Shown here: positions 10,386 to 18,242 of the stretch, piece by piece | Layout of the letters: every line of letters begins with the position of its first letter | Position numbering within the stretch: the first letter of the stretch is position 1 | Source of the DNA: Euzebya pacifica | GTDB taxonomy: Bacteria > Actinomycetota > Nitriliruptoria > Euzebyales > Euzebyaceae | Direction of reading: 5' to 3' | DNA length: 64,000 nt | Assembly (NCBI RefSeq): GCF_003344865.1 | Contig: NZ_CP031165.1 | Coordinates: 3,167,910 to 3,231,909, forward strand | Position numbers and translations under genes: made by a program | The notes under the pieces: generated by a model | Seen by the model: the letters and a program-made list of their open reading frames with translations, nothing else | What the model was told of the DNA's origin: nothing | The model's database searches: none

Positions 10386-11352
10386 GGACCCGCATCGCCC
10401 CCTCGGGGTAGCGGCCACCGGCGGCCGCACCGAGCGGGGCGATCCGGTCGAGGGCGGCGAGGTCGCCACCGGTCAGCTGCACGTCGAGTGCGGCGACGTT
10501 CTCGCTGACCCGCTCGGGCCGGGTCGTGCCCGGGATGGCCACGATGTCCTCGCCCTGGGCCGCGACCCACGCCAGCGCCAGCTGCGCCGGGGTGACGCCC
10601 TTCTCCTCGGCGAGCGCCGTGACCGCCTTCACGAGGTCGAGGTTGTGCTGAAGGTTGTCTCCCTGGAACCGGGGGTTGGTCCGGCGCCAGTCGCCCTCGG
10701 CGAGGTCGTCCACGGCGGTGATGGTGCCGGTCAGCATGCCGCGTCCCAGGGGGCTGTAGGCGACGAGGCCGATGCCCAGCTCCCTGATGGCCGGGAGGAT
10801 GTCGGCCTCGATGTCACGCGTCCACAGGGAGTACTCGGTCTGCAGCGCGGTGATCGGATGGACGGCGTGGGCCCGTCGGATGGTGTCGGCGGACGCCTCC
10901 GACAGCCCGAGGTGGCGGACCTTGCCGGCGGTGACCAGCTCGGCCATGGCGCCGACGGTCTCCTCGATGGGCACCAGCGGGTCGACGCGGTGGAGGTAGT
11001 ACAGGTCGATGACGTCGGTGCCGAGCCGGGAGAGGGAGGCGTCGCACGCCCGCCCGACGTACTCGGGACGGCCGTCGGGGCTGCGGCCCTCGACCTCCAG
11101 TGAGTAGGCGCCGAACTTGGTGGCGAGCTCCACCTCGTGGCGGTGGTCGACCAGCCAGCCCGACAGCAGCTCCTCGTTGGTGCGGGGCCCGTAGATGTCT
11201 GCGGTGTCCAGCAGCGTGATGCCCTCCTCGAGGGCACGGTCGAGGGTGCGGAGGCTGCGGTCGTGGTCGGCCCCTGCATAGGCGAAGGTCATGCCCATGC
11301 AGCCGAGGCCGAGGGCGGAGGTGGACATGGTGGACAGCGTGGTTCGGTGCAT
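10375..11352 (-). CDS. Aldo/keto reductase
   Basis: NADPH-dependent carbonyl reductase of the AKR superfamily, 325 residues, soluble. The (α/β)8 signature residues are visible: Asp and Tyr in [10 protein letters not shown], Lys in ATKFG, His in YYLHRVDP; the cofactor end carries [14 protein letters not shown]. Opening with LGLGCMGM it resembles the YajO/AKR13-like group often annotated as general aldehyde or ketone reductases; the substrate cannot be read. Start is the ATG of [12 protein letters not shown] 8 codons later is an alternative. It is divergent from the LysR gene with a perfect dyad between them, so regulation by that LysR protein is likely. Its 3' end overlaps the transglutaminase gene. 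Confidence 0.93.
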   Translation of the reverse strand: MHRTTLSTMSTSALGLGCMGMTFAYAGADHDRSLRTLDRALEEGITLLDTADIYGPRTNEELLSGWLVDHRHEVELATKFGAYSLEVEGRSPDGRPEYVGRACDASLSRLGTDVIDLYYLHRVDPLVPIEETVGAMAELVTAGKVRHLGLSEASADTIRRAHAVHPITALQTEYSLWTRDIEADILPAIRELGIGLVAYSPLGRGMLTGTITAVDDLAEGDWRRTNPRFQGDNLQHNLDLVKAVTALAEEKGVTPAQLALAWVAAQGEDIVAIPGTTRPERVSENVAALDVQLTGGDLAALDRIAPLGAAAGGRYPEGAMRVLNG

Positions 11353-11406
11353 GGCGGGCAGTCTGGCCGTCGGGTGGTCCGCCATCCATGCCGGTCGCGT
11401 CGGATC

Positions 11407-11439
11407 GATGCGCCGGACGCATCGATCGTCCGGCGCATC
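11407..11439. promoter_or_regulatory. 13-bp inverted repeat between LysR and aldo/keto reductase genes: probable LysR operator
   Basis: Arms GATGCGCCGGACG and CGTCCGGCGCATC are exact reverse complements, 7 bases apart. The centre of the dyad lies about 60 bases upstream of the LysR start codon (whose -10 suggests a leaderless transcript) and about 70 bases from the reductase start. This is the usual position for a LysR recognition site that controls both divergent genes. Sequence symmetry is direct; binding is inferred. Confidence 0.7.
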
Positions 11440-11469
11440 TCGCCGGCCGGCACCTCGAGTCGGCTGGCG

Positions 11470-11475
11470 TAGGCT
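11470..11475 (+). promoter_or_regulatory. -10 element TAGGCT, leaderless promoter of LysR gene
   Basis: TAGGCT matches TANNNT and ends 7 bases before the GTG start, with no Shine-Dalgarno. This spacing puts the transcription start at or next to the start codon. Confidence 0.5.
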
Positions 11476-11482
11476 GGCGGGC

Positions 11483-12349
11483 GTGGAGCTCGATCTTGGG
11501 TTGGTGCGCACCTTCGTGGAGGTGGCCGACACCGAACACTTCGGTCGGGCCGCGGGCCGGCTGCATCTCGCGCAGTCCGCGGTCAGCCGTCGGATCCAGC
11601 GGCTGGAGTCCCAGCTCGGGGTCTCACTGCTGGTGCGGACCAGCCGCTCGGTCGTGATGACCGACGCGGGCCAGACCTTCCTCACCGATGCCCGCGCCCT
11701 GCTGGCCGCAGCGGAGGCCGCTCGACGGCGCCTCACCGCCCATCAGCGGTTGGAGGTCGCGTTCGTCCCCGGGGTCAGCCCGAGCCCGGTGATCGCCGTC
11801 CTGCGGGCCGACGGCCACGACCTCGACATCGGCATGCGACGGGTGCAGTGGTACGAGCAGGGCGACGTGCTGCGCACCGGCGGGGCCGACGTGCTGCTCG
11901 GCCGCCTGCCGATCTGCGGGGAGGGGCTGCGCACCGAACCGCTGTGGACGGAGTCACGGATGGTGCTGCTGCCGACCAACCATCGCCTGGCGGACCGCTC
12001 CACGGTCCAGCTCGCTGACCTCGCCGAGGAGCCGATGGTGCGCCACGACGGCCCGGTCGCGGTCAGCTGGGACGCCGAGCACAACATCGATCCCCGGCCC
12101 GACGGGCGACCGGTGCCCCGCGGACCGATCGTGCGCACGCTCGAGGAGAAGCTGGAGTACGTGGCGTCCGGCGTCGCCCTGACGATCCTGCCGTCGTCGG
12201 CGTCGACGCTGTTCGAACGCGACGACCTCGTCGTGGTGCCCGTCGCGGATGCCCCGCCGGCGACCGTGGCGTTGGCGTGGCCCGACGACCGTCAGCGACT
12301 GCCCGCCCGTGAGGTGTTCCTGGCGGCTGCCCGCACGCTGCGGCGCTAG
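11483..12349 (+). CDS. LysR-family transcriptional regulator
   Basis: 288 residues. The N-terminal winged helix-turn-helix is canonical ([23 protein letters not shown], residues ~10-33; then [12 protein letters not shown]), followed by the linker helix and a periplasmic-binding-protein-like effector domain. GTG is chosen because it gives the standard LysR N-terminus and has a -10 hexamer 7 bases upstream. Divergent from the aldo/keto reductase over a perfect 13-bp dyad, so it probably regulates that gene and itself in response to a small ligand. Its stop codon shares the CTAG tetranucleotide with the stop of the convergent DUF3040 gene, a 4-base overlap. Confidence 0.93.
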   Translation: MELDLGLVRTFVEVADTEHFGRAAGRLHLAQSAVSRRIQRLESQLGVSLLVRTSRSVVMTDAGQTFLTDARALLAAAEAARRRLTAHQRLEVAFVPGVSPSPVIAVLRADGHDLDIGMRRVQWYEQGDVLRTGGADVLLGRLPICGEGLRTEPLWTESRMVLLPTNHRLADRSTVQLADLAEEPMVRHDGPVAVSWDAEHNIDPRPDGRPVPRGPIVRTLEEKLEYVASGVALTILPSSASTLFERDDLVVVPVADAPPATVALAWPDDRQRLPAREVFLAAARTLRR

Positions 12350-12711
12350 CCCTCGCCGTCCCCGTCGGGGTGGCGCCGTCCCTCCATGTAGCGGCTGAAG
12401 CCGCCCTTGAGCTGGCCGCCGAGGTTGCTGTCGCGGTCCTCGCCCAGGGTCTTGAGCTGGTTGCCGGCCGCGACGGCGCTGACCAGCATCAGGACGAAGC
12501 CGGCGAAGGCGACGAAGGGCCCCCACGGGTTGATCGCGATGGCCAGCAACATGAACAGTCCGAGGACCAGTCCGACGATGGCGTACCGCAGGCGGACACG
12601 GCCCAGGCTCGCAGGGGTGCGACGGATGCGCTTGACGAACTTGGAGTCCTCGTTGGCGAGCTGGGACTCGATCTCGGAAAGGATCTGTTGTTCGCGATCC
12701 GAGAGGGGCAT
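12346..12711 (-). CDS. DUF3040 small membrane protein
   Basis: 121 residues. Begins with the family signature MPLSDREQQILSEIE, has a basic helix (RIRRT), then two TM helices (about residues 46-62 and 66-84) and a hydrophilic tail ending in Asp/Gly/Glu. DUF3040 proteins are short actinobacterial membrane proteins of unknown role, sometimes found near cell-division genes in other genomes; no such genes are adjacent here. I start at the MPLSD methionine, which is where family members start. Monocistronic; its end overlaps the LysR stop by four bases. Confidence 0.88.
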   Translation of the reverse strand: MPLSDREQQILSEIESQLANEDSKFVKRIRRTPASLGRVRLRYAIVGLVLGLFMLLAIAINPWGPFVAFAGFVLMLVSAVAAGNQLKTLGEDRDSNLGGQLKGGFSRYMEGRRHPDGDGEG

Positions 12712-12887
12712 GGTGGCGGTCTCCGCTGGGGGTGGATGAGTGTGTCGGACCGTCGGGTGACGACGGGACGGCATGGACCGATTGTGGCCCACCGACGCGT
12801 GCAGCGCAGCCCCATTGTGACCGTCGCTGCACCACCGGGCCAGCTCGGCCCGAAATCATGAACCGAATTCAGTGGACGCTGGCGTCC

Positions 12888-13682
12888 TCAGCGGCCGGTG
12901 AACTCCGGGGGACGGCGCTGCATCGCGGCCGTGGCGGCCTCCACGAAGTCGGCTGAGGAGAGGCAGGCCTGCTGATGCTGCCGCTCGGCCGCGAGCATGT
13001 CCTCGCGCTGTGCACGGTAGGACCGACGCAGCAGGCCGGGGACGGCGCCGATGGCGACCGTGGGGCCGGCGGCGAGCTCGGCCACGAACGCGCGGCTGGT
13101 CGTCTCGAAGTCCTCGGCGGGCAGCACGCGGTCCACGAGCCCCCACGCCAGCGCCGTCTCGGCGTCCACGCGACGGGCGGTCATCGACATGTCCGCCGCA
13201 CGGCCGAGCCCGACGACACGCGGCAACCGCGTCAGGCCGCCGAGGTCGGGGACGAGCGCCCACTTGGCCTCGAGCAACGCCAGCTCCGCATCCGGGGCGG
13301 CGAGCCGCATGTGGGCGGCGAGGGCCAGCTGGCAGCCAGCGCCGAAGGCGACCCCGCGGATGGCGGCGACGACGGGAACGCGCAGGTCCTCCAGGCCCGT
13401 GAAGGCCTGCTGCAGGTAGGCGATCCAGTCGTCGGCGGGCTTGTCCCCCGACGCCTGCTGCCCGAAGAGGCTGATGTCGAGGCCGCTGGAGAAGGCCCGC
13501 CCCTCGGCACGCACGAGGATCGCGCGGACGGTGCCTGCCTCGATCGCCTCCCGGGCCCGGTCGGTGGCCTCGTGCAGCCCGTCGAAGACCCCCTGGTCCA
13601 TCGCGTTGAGCTTGTCGGGGCGGTTCAGGGTGACGGTGCCGACACCATCCTCGGCAGCCTCGAACACAACGCGATCACTCAT
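12888..13682 (-). CDS. Enoyl-CoA hydratase/isomerase family protein (crotonase)
   Basis: 264 residues, normal crotonase length. The acyl-CoA-binding and oxyanion-hole segments are present (AFSSGLDIS about residue 66; AIRGVAFGAGCQLALAAH about 107). The position that carries a catalytic Glu in classic hydratases reads PDLGGLTRLPRVVG, i.e. Asp in a PDxGG context as in many isomerase-like or EchA-type members, so hydratase activity is not assured. Substrate cannot be inferred. Start is the ATG of MSDRVVF. It lies downstream of dinB on the same strand, but a 92-base gap makes an operon uncertain. Confidence 0.9.
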   Translation of the reverse strand: MSDRVVFEAAEDGVGTVTLNRPDKLNAMDQGVFDGLHEATDRAREAIEAGTVRAILVRAEGRAFSSGLDISLFGQQASGDKPADDWIAYLQQAFTGLEDLRVPVVAAIRGVAFGAGCQLALAAHMRLAAPDAELALLEAKWALVPDLGGLTRLPRVVGLGRAADMSMTARRVDAETALAWGLVDRVLPAEDFETTSRAFVAELAAGPTVAIGAVPGLLRRSYRAQREDMLAAERQHQQACLSSADFVEAATAAMQRRPPEFTGR

Positions 13683-13774
13683 CAGGGGGCTCCTCGGGAC
13701 GGGGCGCCCGAGCCTACTCCCCCGGCCCGTGGCCGACCCCATCGAGCCCATCGGCATCCCTCGCTCGTCGGGGC

Positions 13775-14938
13775 TCACTCGTCGAGCAGGGCACCGCGAG
13801 TCACCGACCCGTCGCCGAAGCGGTCCCGAGCGGAGTCCGCCGCACGTTCCAGCTGCTGCCAGCGGTCGTCGGCGGTCATGCTGAGCTGCCGAGCGGCGCC
13901 GGCGGGCACCAGGTTGGTGACCCTGACCCCGACCAGCCGCACCCGCACCCGTTCCAGCCGCAGGGCGTCCAGCAGCAGCGCGACGGTGCGATGTAGCTGG
14001 GTGGCGTCGTCGAGGGGGCGGTCGACGGTCTTGCTGCGGGTGATGGTGGAGAAGTTGGCGTACCGCAGCTTCAGGGTGACGGTACGACCGGCCACGCCGT
14101 GCTTGCGGAGCCGTCGGGACACCTTCTCCGACAGGCGCAGCAGCTCGCGCCGGAGCACCTCGGGGTCGTCGATGTCGGCGTCGAAGGTCTCCTCGGCACC
14201 CATGCCCTTGGTCGACTCGTGTCGTTGGACCGTCCGCGGATCCCTGGCCATCGCCAGGTCGGCGATGTGGGAGGCCCCGACCTCACCGACGATGCGCACC
14301 ATCGTGTCGCGAGGCACGGCACGCACCTCGGCAACGGTGCGGATGCCGAACTTCTCCAGGCGCTCGGCCGTCTTGGCACCGACGCCCCACAGGTCGCGCA
14401 CCCCGAGCGGGGCGATGTAGTCCAGCGCAGCCTCGGTGGGGAGGTGCAGCAGGCCGTCAGGCTTGGCCTTCCCCGACAGCAGCTTGGCGAGGAACTTGTT
14501 GTGGGCCACCCCCACGCTCGCCGGCAGCCGCAGCTCCTCCCTGATCCGTTCGCGCAGCAGCTCCCCGATGACGACGGGTTCGCCGAACAGGCGGATGCTG
14601 CCGCTGACGTCGAGGAAGGCCTCGTCAAGCGACAGCGGTTCGACCATGGGGGTGACGGACTCGAAGATCTCCCGCAGCTGGGCCGACACCTCGCCGTACA
14701 GGTCGAAGCTGGAGCCGACGACCACCGCGTGGGGGCACAACCGAAGCGCCCGCGCCATCGGCATGGCGGACCGGATGCCGAAGGCCCGGGCCTCGTAGGA
14801 CGCGCTGGCCACGACGCCCCGCCCACCGGTGCCGCCGACCAGGACGGGGCGGCCGGCCAGCTCGGGACGTTCACGAACCTCCACCGACGCGTAGAAGGCG
14901 TCCATGTCGACATGGAGGATGGGTTCAGCGATGGACAT
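13775..14938 (-). CDS. dinB: DNA polymerase IV (Y-family translesion polymerase)
   Basis: 387 residues, full length for DinB. Catalytic residues are in place: HVDMDAFYASVE (residues 9-20) with the first Asp, and SLDEAFLDV (about 102-110) with the Asp-Glu pair. The thumb helix-hairpin-helix (LWGVGAKTAERLEKFGI) and little-finger domain follow. It performs error-prone bypass of lesions and may extend mismatches. GGAGGG precedes the ATG by 6 bases. The upstream 130 bases contain no LexA-type box, unlike dnaE2 7 kb away, so it is probably not SOS-induced. A C-terminal β-clamp motif is not obvious. Confidence 0.95.
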   Translation of the reverse strand: MSIAEPILHVDMDAFYASVEVRERPELAGRPVLVGGTGGRGVVASASYEARAFGIRSAMPMARALRLCPHAVVVGSSFDLYGEVSAQLREIFESVTPMVEPLSLDEAFLDVSGSIRLFGEPVVIGELLRERIREELRLPASVGVAHNKFLAKLLSGKAKPDGLLHLPTEAALDYIAPLGVRDLWGVGAKTAERLEKFGIRTVAEVRAVPRDTMVRIVGEVGASHIADLAMARDPRTVQRHESTKGMGAEETFDADIDDPEVLRRELLRLSEKVSRRLRKHGVAGRTVTLKLRYANFSTITRSKTVDRPLDDATQLHRTVALLLDALRLERVRVRLVGVRVTNLVPAGAARQLSMTADDRWQQLERAADSARDRFGDGSVTRGALLDE

Positions 14939-15065
14939 GGCGACCCTCCATTGTGCTCGCGCTGTCCCGTGTCGGGGACGGTCCGGAGATTTCTCCTACA
15001 GACCCGCTCCGCGCGTTCCGACAACCCAACCACAGCCGAATTTCCGTTCGCCAGGCTCGCCCTCC

Positions 15066-16631
15066 ATGCCGTCCTCCGTTCCAGCACCCGTCGACCCCAG
15101 GACGCTCGCGCGCACTGCGGGCCTGCGGCAGATCCACGTACCGCGCCTGGAAGAGGTCGATCGACGACGTGCCCAGCTGTGGGGACTGTCGTTGCTCGTC
15201 GCCGTCGGCGTGCCGGCCATCATGGTTGCGGTCGGGATCAACGGCCTGCCCGACATCCTCCGCCAGACCTTCGACCTGCGGACCGCACGGCTGGCCATGC
15301 TCGCCATGCTGGTGGTGGTGATGGGCTACGTCGCCGAACGCGAGATCACGCTCCGGCGCCTGACCTCCCTCCTGGTCGAGGAACGCGTGATGACCGCGTC
15401 GCTGGTGAACCGGGTGGAGGAGCTGAACCTGCTCCTGCACGCAACCCGGGCCATGAACGCCGCGCTGGACCTGCCGCACGTGCTGACGGAGATCTCCCGG
15501 TCCGCCGCAGCGCTGCTGCGGGCCGAGTCCGTCGTCCTGTACCTGCTGGACGGGTCCGCCCCCGACCACCTGGAGGTTGCGGCGGTCCACGGGCCGGCAG
15601 GCGTCGAGGTCGGTGCCGCAGAAGCGCTGGACGCAGGCCTTGCAGGCCGTGCGATGCACGAACGCGACGCACTGCTGTCCACCGAGGACCACCGCGGTGC
15701 GCGGCGTGCCGGTGTGACCGGTGGCGTGATCGCAGTGCCCATGGAGGTCAGGGGCCAGCTCGTGGGGGTGCTCCAGGTCGCCGCAGGTACGCCTCGGGAC
15801 GCGTTCACCGAGTTCGACCTGCGTGGGGTCTCGGTGTTCGCCAACGCGGCGGCAGCCGCCATCGCCAACGCGCGGTCCTACGAGGACCAGCTCGGTCGTG
15901 TGGCCAGCCTGCTGGACGCCGATCAGGCCAAGGACGAGTTCCTGACGCTGGTCACCCACGAACTGCGAACGCCGCTCACGTCGATGATCGGCCTGCTGAG
16001 CACGATGTCGACCCGGTCCACGTCGCTGACCCCCGACCAGATCACGGAGTTCGCGGGCATCGCGCAGACCCAGGGCTGGCGGCTCGACCGCTTGATCGGG
16101 GACCTTTTGGACTCCTCCCGGTCCCAGCGTCGTGCGCTGGAGATCCACCCGGAGATCACCCCCGTCGACCGGGTCGTGCGCTCGGCGGTCCGTGCAGTCG
16201 ACCAGTCCACCCCCGACCGCGACGTGCGCTGCGAGGTGCCCGAGGGCCTCGTCCGCGTGCTCGACTCCGACGTCCTGCTGCGGATCGTCGACAACCTGCT
16301 GTCCAACGCCCTGAAGTACACGCCGGCGGACTCCCCCATCGTCGTCCGGGTCTCCGAGGAGGCCCGAGGCCTGCGCATCGACGTGGTCGACCACGGCGAC
16401 GGGATCGACCCGGCCTCGCGCACCGCGCTGTTCGACAAGTTCACGCGCGGCGCCGACCCGTACGAACGTGGCGGGCTGGGCCTTGGCCTGTACGTGGTTC
16501 AGGCGCTGGCCGAGGCCCACGCCGGCCGCGTCGAGATCACCGAGACACCCGGGGGTGGCGCGACCTTCAGCGTGTGGCTGGCCGCGTGGTCCTCGATGGA
16601 ACCGGTGGACTCCCCAGCTGCGGTCGACTGA
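15066..16631 (+). CDS. GAF-domain sensor histidine kinase, membrane-anchored
   Basis: 521 residues. Two TM segments (about residues 40-60 and 78-92) are followed by a coiled linker, a GAF domain (about 125-275), HisKA with the phospho-acceptor His in THELRTPLTSM (about 300) and an HATPase domain with N-box NLLSNALKY, G1 DHGDGID and G2 GLGLGLYVVQ. All catalytic boxes are intact. No response regulator is adjacent, so it is an orphan kinase. The ATG of MPSSVP is the first Met giving a soluble basic start before TM1; there is no good Shine-Dalgarno. The stop codon lies inside a 15-base tandem repeat. Confidence 0.92.
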   Translation: MPSSVPAPVDPRTLARTAGLRQIHVPRLEEVDRRRAQLWGLSLLVAVGVPAIMVAVGINGLPDILRQTFDLRTARLAMLAMLVVVMGYVAEREITLRRLTSLLVEERVMTASLVNRVEELNLLLHATRAMNAALDLPHVLTEISRSAAALLRAESVVLYLLDGSAPDHLEVAAVHGPAGVEVGAAEALDAGLAGRAMHERDALLSTEDHRGARRAGVTGGVIAVPMEVRGQLVGVLQVAAGTPRDAFTEFDLRGVSVFANAAAAAIANARSYEDQLGRVASLLDADQAKDEFLTLVTHELRTPLTSMIGLLSTMSTRSTSLTPDQITEFAGIAQTQGWRLDRLIGDLLDSSRSQRRALEIHPEITPVDRVVRSAVRAVDQSTPDRDVRCEVPEGLVRVLDSDVLLRIVDNLLSNALKYTPADSPIVVRVSEEARGLRIDVVDHGDGIDPASRTALFDKFTRGADPYERGGLGLGLYVVQALAEAHAGRVEITETPGGGATFSVWLAAWSSMEPVDSPAAVD

Positions 16632-16653
16632 ATCCCTGTCGACTGAATCCAGG
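16624..16653 (+). repeat. 15-bp tandem duplication across the kinase stop codon
   Basis: Two adjacent copies of a 15-base unit beginning TCGACTGAATCC (last bases differ: CTG, AGG), followed by a six-base start of a third copy. The stop codon of the kinase lies in the first copy and is repeated in frame in the second. It looks like replication slippage; no function is evident. Confidence 0.7.
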
Positions 16654-16766
16654 TCGACTCCGGTCGGGTTGGTCACCTTGCTCGGCGCAAGCAAATCGTT
16701 CCCCACCGACTGCCACGCCTCTTCTACGCTGCACGAAGTGCGTGCAAGTCGAACAGAGGGGACGGC

Positions 16767-18080
16767 ATGTCGAACAACCCGTGGCAGCAACCACCCGGGC
16801 AGGGCGGTCCGCCGGGCTGGCAGCAGCCTCCCGCGCAGGGTGGGCAACCCGGCTGGCAGCAGCCGCCGGGACCGGGCGGGCAACCCGGCTATCCCAACCA
16901 GCCCGGTTATCCCAACCAGCCCGGTTATCCCAACCAGCCCGGCTATCCCAACCAGCCCGGCTACCAGGGCCAACCCGGCCCTCAGGGCCAGCCCGGTCCC
17001 CCGGGGTTCCAGGGGCCGCCGGGCCTCGGTGGCGGGGGTGGGGGTGGGTGGCAGCCCCCCAAGAAGCCGCTGATCCAGCGGCCCGCGTTCTTCGTGCCGC
17101 TCGCGCTGGTCATCGTCCTCGGGGTGGGCGCGACCGTGTTCCTGCTGGCGCGCGACAGCGGGGACGGCGACGTGGCCCTCGGCGACCCGACCGAAGCGGC
17201 GCAGGACGAGGGTCGGGACGACGACCTGGTGGACGCCATGGCCTCGGTCGAGCCGACCGAGGCGGCCAACGCCGGCAGCATGGCCGAATCCATGACCGAC
17301 GCGCTGGCCACGCCCGATCCCGAGGCGGCCCAGACCGAAGCGGTTCGCCCCGAACCGTTGGGCGCGATGCCCGAGGCACCCCCGGAGCCCGCACCGTTCG
17401 AACCCGCCGCCACTCCCCTGCCCCAGCCCATGCAGGACGCGGGGATGAGCGACGGCGACCTCAGCGACCTTCGCGCCATCGCGCTCCCCGTGACCCCGTT
17501 CCAGGAGGCAGCGCTCGACGTTGGGGTCGACCAGGTCGCCGTCGTCGTCTTCGACCTCCAGGTGGGCGACACGGTCAGCGTGACCGCCATCGGTTCCCAG
17601 GACCCCGACCTGTTCGTGTTCGGGCCCGATGACGCGCTCGTCATCGAGGACACGATGATGGGCCCGGGTTCCAACGCGCTCGCCAACGTGATCTCCGCCC
17701 CCGTGGCCGGGCAGTACCTGGCCGCCGCCGTCAACGCCACGGGCGCGCCCGGGCAGATCTCGATGACGCTGCAGACCTTCGCGGAGTTCGAGCTGCTCGA
17801 CGTGCCCAACGGCACGGTCGCCCCGCAGGACATCACCACCTTCGACCTCGAGGCCTTCGCCGGCGAGCGGATCCACGTGCTGGTCGCCTCGTCCACGTTC
17901 GTGCCGACGATCGGCATTGGCCAGGGCGGCGACATCCTGGCGTTCGGCAGCATCGTGGCCGACAACGTGCAGCTCGTGGAGCTCGACGTGCCCGCCGACG
18001 GTTTCTTCGACGTGGTCGTCTTCGGCGACGACACCGGTGGCAGCTTCGTGATGTACACCACGGTGCAGGTGGGTGCCTGA
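16767..18080 (+). CDS. Pro/Gly/Gln-rich repeat membrane protein with PPC-like extracellular domain
   Basis: 437 residues. Residues 1-95 are a low-complexity Pro/Gly/Gln/Trp region including WQQPP repeats and four exact GYPNQP units, then a Gly tract. A single TM helix (FFVPLALVIVLGVGATVFLL, about 105-126) leads to an acidic Ala/Glu/Pro linker and, from about 235, a β-rich domain that reads as two tandem copies of a bacterial pre-peptidase C-terminal (PPC)-like fold (DPDLFVFGPDDALV, later VFGDDTGGSFVMYTTV). Topology is inferred as N-in, C-out. GAGGGGA lies 6 bases before ATG. Such Pro-rich N-termini are common on actinobacterial membrane proteins; function unknown. Confidence 0.88.
   Translation: MSNNPWQQPPGQGGPPGWQQPPAQGGQPGWQQPPGPGGQPGYPNQPGYPNQPGYPNQPGYPNQPGYQGQPGPQGQPGPPGFQGPPGLGGGGGGGWQPPKKPLIQRPAFFVPLALVIVLGVGATVFLLARDSGDGDVALGDPTEAAQDEGRDDDLVDAMASVEPTEAANAGSMAESMTDALATPDPEAAQTEAVRPEPLGAMPEAPPEPAPFEPAATPLPQPMQDAGMSDGDLSDLRAIALPVTPFQEAALDVGVDQVAVVVFDLQVGDTVSVTAIGSQDPDLFVFGPDDALVIEDTMMGPGSNALANVISAPVAGQYLAAAVNATGAPGQISMTLQTFAEFELLDVPNGTVAPQDITTFDLEAFAGERIHVLVASSTFVPTIGIGQGGDILAFGSIVADNVQLVELDVPADGFFDVVVFGDDTGGSFVMYTTVQVGA
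16887..16958 (+). repeat. Four 18-bp tandem units encoding GYPNQP
   Basis: Four consecutive in-frame copies of an 18-base unit (GGYTATCCCAACCAGCCC), differing only at the third base of the Gly codon, encode residues 41-64 of the Pro/Gly-rich membrane protein. A degenerate fifth unit (GYQGQP) follows. Near-identity at DNA level implies recent expansion or frequent slippage, so copy number may vary between strains. Confidence 0.9.
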
Positions 18081-18121
18081 CCCCACGGTTCCGACCGACC
18101 GGCCGGACCGACGCGGACCGA

Positions 18122-18155
18122 CGTCCGGGTGGCGCGTGGGGTCGCCACCCGGACG
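18122..18155. terminator. Bidirectional hairpin terminator
   Basis: Perfect 13-base arms (CGTCCGGGTGGCG / CGCCACCCGGACG) with an 8-base loop, placed between the ends of two convergent genes. There is no U-tract, as is common for terminators in high-GC actinobacteria. Confidence 0.7.
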
Positions 18156-18242
18156 GGATGCCGGATGGCGGGGCCAGCGCCTGGGGCCGAGCGGAAGGGG
18201 CACCCGGGGCGGACCCGTGCCGGGGCGGGGGACGACCGACAT

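Noticed and set aside
14099-18242. Very long open frames in other reading frames (over 1100 codons) across dinB, kinase and the repeat protein
   Set aside because: They lack family features, are rich in Arg/Gly/Pro, and lie over genes with clear domains; long shadow frames are expected in DNA this GC-rich.
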